A stretch of 5,767 bases of DNA. It comes from Oscillospiraceae bacterium. Its GTDB lineage: Bacteria; Bacillota_A; Clostridia; Oscillospirales; Ruminococcaceae. Made by a program: the position numbers and the translations under genes. Positions 4,486 through 5,767 of this stretch are shown here, in pieces (the stretch's first letter is position 1; the number at the start of each line of letters is the position of its first letter). A model generated the notes under the pieces. It did no database searches. It was not told the DNA's origin and saw only the letters and a list, made by a program, of their open reading frames with translations. The stretch covers positions 1 to 5,767 of the forward strand of contig JAFPQL010000213.1 in assembly GCA_017414145.1 (NCBI GenBank), read 5' to 3'.

Positions 4486-5721
4486 ATGAAATACAGTCTG
4501 AAAAAACGAATCGCGGCATCTGTCCTTGCTGCGGTCACTGCGCTGACAGCGTTCTCGGCACTCCCCGCTGACGCTGCTGCGGCGAAAAAGCCGTCCGTTC
4601 TCGTGCTCGGCGATTCGATCAGCGCAAAATACAATCTGAAGGATACCGATTTCGGCTATTCCGATTATGTCGCGGCATATCTTCAGGCAGATGACTACCG
4701 CAATCTTGCAAAAAGCGGTCTGACCAGCACGCAGCTTCTCGATCAGCTGACGAACGACGCGGAGAAGTCCGGCGCAGTCAAAAACGCCGATCTCGTGCTC
4801 GTGACCATCGGCTCCAACGATATGCTCAACGCGCTGACCGCGTTCCTGCGCGCAAACGCCAATGAGGGCGAGCGCTTCCGCGATTACTTCCTCCGGGTCG
4901 CTAAATCCGGCACAAAGGCGGTGGAAGCAGCCGCCACCAAGCTGACCAGCGCGCTGCGCACCCCGCGCAATACGCTCGATGAAAACATGACCGCGATCAA
5001 TGCGCGCATCCATGAGCTGAATCCGGATGTCAGGGTCGTCTATCAGAAAATCTACAACCCCTTTGAGACGGATAACGCCGAGTACGGCGGGCAGAGCTAC
5101 GCGGAATACTACGAGTATTTCCTCAACTATATCCGCGGTCACATCAAGCGCGTCAACGACAACTGCTTTGACGATCTCAAAGACGCCGTCATCACTGACC
5201 CGTATACCATTTTCCGCGACAATGCGTGGAAATTCACCTTCTCCGATAAGGAGGACATTCACCCGAATGCCTACGGCCATGCGCTGATGGCTGCCGATAC
5301 GCTGAACCGCCTCGGCTATGCCGATGCTGTCGTTCCGCAGTTCCGCGAGGTCGTGCTGAACGCCCACAAGTATCTCTCAACAAAGACCAAATTCGTGCCG
5401 GTCAGCGCACGCGAGCTGCTGCTGCCGCACACCGGCATTTCCTGCACGCACACACTCGGCGATGTCGATCTCGACGGTCAGATCACGCCCTTTGACGCCA
5501 CTGTCACGCTGACATCCTTCAACTACTTCACCGTGCTCGGCATGGACGAGGACGACCCGGGGCTTGCCGGCTTCGTGCTGAATGACGAGCAGCACATCAC
5601 CGCGGACGCGGACGGCGACGGCAGGGTCGATGCCTACGACGCCACGCTGATTCAGACCTACTACACCCTCAAGTACATGACAGGCTATGACGATCTGGAA
5701 TGGGATGAGCTTGTCCGGTAA
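4486..5721 (+). CDS. Secreted SGNH/GDSL hydrolase with C-terminal dockerin (cellulosomal esterase)
   Basis: This 411-residue enzyme has a signal peptide (KKR, hydrophobic core, cleavage near Ala30-Ala33), an SGNH domain (about 36-280), a linker and a C-terminal dockerin (324-399). Catalytic blocks are GDSIS with nucleophile Ser44, the NLAKSG block with Gly78, GSND with Asn111, and EDIHPN with His259. A helical insert (about 113-165) may be a lid over the active site. The residue three before the catalytic His, normally Asp, is Glu256, with Asp257 next to it. The start is ATG 4486: AAAGGAG (4468-4474) lies 11 bases upstream and a signal peptide begins right there. A longer frame from 4390 would start inside the promoter. 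It is similar in role to the preceding gene but not a close copy. The substrate is unknown; an acyl ester on plant polysaccharide is the likely class. Confidence 0.92.
   Translation: MKYSLKKRIAASVLAAVTALTAFSALPADAAAAKKPSVLVLGDSISAKYNLKDTDFGYSDYVAAYLQADDYRNLAKSGLTSTQLLDQLTNDAEKSGAVKNADLVLVTIGSNDMLNALTAFLRANANEGERFRDYFLRVAKSGTKAVEAAATKLTSALRTPRNTLDENMTAINARIHELNPDVRVVYQKIYNPFETDNAEYGGQSYAEYYEYFLNYIRGHIKRVNDNCFDDLKDAVITDPYTIFRDNAWKFTFSDKEDIHPNAYGHALMAADTLNRLGYADAVVPQFREVVLNAHKYLSTKTKFVPVSARELLLPHTGISCTHTLGDVDLDGQITPFDATVTLTSFNYFTVLGMDEDDPGLAGFVLNDEQHITADADGDGRVDAYDATLIQTYYTLKYMTGYDDLEWDELVR
5455..5682 (+). other. C-terminal wide-spaced dockerin (residues 324-399)
   Basis: Loop 1 is Asp326, Asp328, Asp330, Gln332, Thr334, Asp337. 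Loop 2 is Asp374, Asp376, Asp378, Arg380, Asp382, Asp385. Both keep the calcium-binding pattern and are followed by similar helices (DATVTLTSF and DATLIQTYY). The loops start 48 residues apart, about 17 more than in the neighbouring gene's dockerin, because of an acidic linker (about 350-373). This long form is common in Ruminococcus dockerins. Confidence 0.88.
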
Positions 5722-5744
5722 GTTCCCGCATCAACACAGCGCCC

Positions 5745-5767
5745 GCCTCCGGTGATCTGCCGGAAGC
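5745..5767. terminator. Possible terminator stem cut by the window end
   Basis: TCCGG (5748-5752) pairs with CCGGA (5760-5764), and a further GC/GC pair outside one mismatch extends it to 5745-5767. It lies 24 bases after the stop of the second esterase. The window ends before any T-tract could be seen, so the call is tentative. Confidence 0.3.

Noticed and set aside
4450..5367. 305-codon open frame on the minus strand over the second esterase gene
   Set aside because: It mirrors the coding strand of an intact GDSL enzyme, shows no domain or signal, and reflects codon bias.
1..5767. tRNA, rRNA, CRISPR array, insertion sequence or riboswitch
   Set aside because: I saw no cloverleaf, no regular spaced repeats, no transposase or terminal repeats, and no known aptamer core on either strand.

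Overview
This window most likely comes from a Gram-positive, plant-fibre-degrading Clostridium of the Ruminococcus type (Oscillospiraceae). Two neighbouring secreted hydrolases each carry a type I-like dockerin module, the cellulosome plug that docks into a cohesin. The longer dockerin has the wide-spaced, repeated Asp-rich loops typical of Ruminococcus proteins. Promoters match sigma-A consensus with 17-bp spacers, and ribosome binding sites are strong AGGAGG-type. The DNA is fairly GC-rich, so I do not name a species.

Layout. Positions 1-60 hold a possible terminator of a gene to the left. At 158-391 (+) a 77-residue GlsB/YeaQ/YmgE-type membrane protein is read from an extended -10 promoter buried in overlapping inverted repeats. 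A strong hairpin (421-460) separates it from a convergent two-component operon on the minus strand: an OmpR/PhoB-type response regulator (2150-1476), then a histidine kinase (1479-472) with a 4-base ATGA overlap. A 372-base divergent intergenic region (2151-2522) holds one promoter for each direction, several inverted repeats and no convincing gene. To the right on the plus strand lie two dockerin-bearing SGNH/GDSL hydrolases. The first (2523-4346) is laid out as signal peptide, CBM22-like module, dockerin, SGNH esterase and beta-rich tail. The second (4486-5721) is laid out as signal peptide, SGNH esterase and C-terminal dockerin. The second has its own perfect-consensus promoter, followed at once by a terminator-like hairpin in its leader.

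How it may work together (inference). The two hydrolases look like cellulosomal accessory esterases, for example removing acetyl or other acyl groups from xylan or pectin. They carry two different dockerin architectures and so may occupy different cohesin positions. The kinase has two membrane helices with almost no outside loop, as in intramembrane-sensing kinases, but no ABC transporter partner is visible. It and its regulator are divergent from the esterases and could control them, but nothing in the sequence proves this. All five genes look intact.
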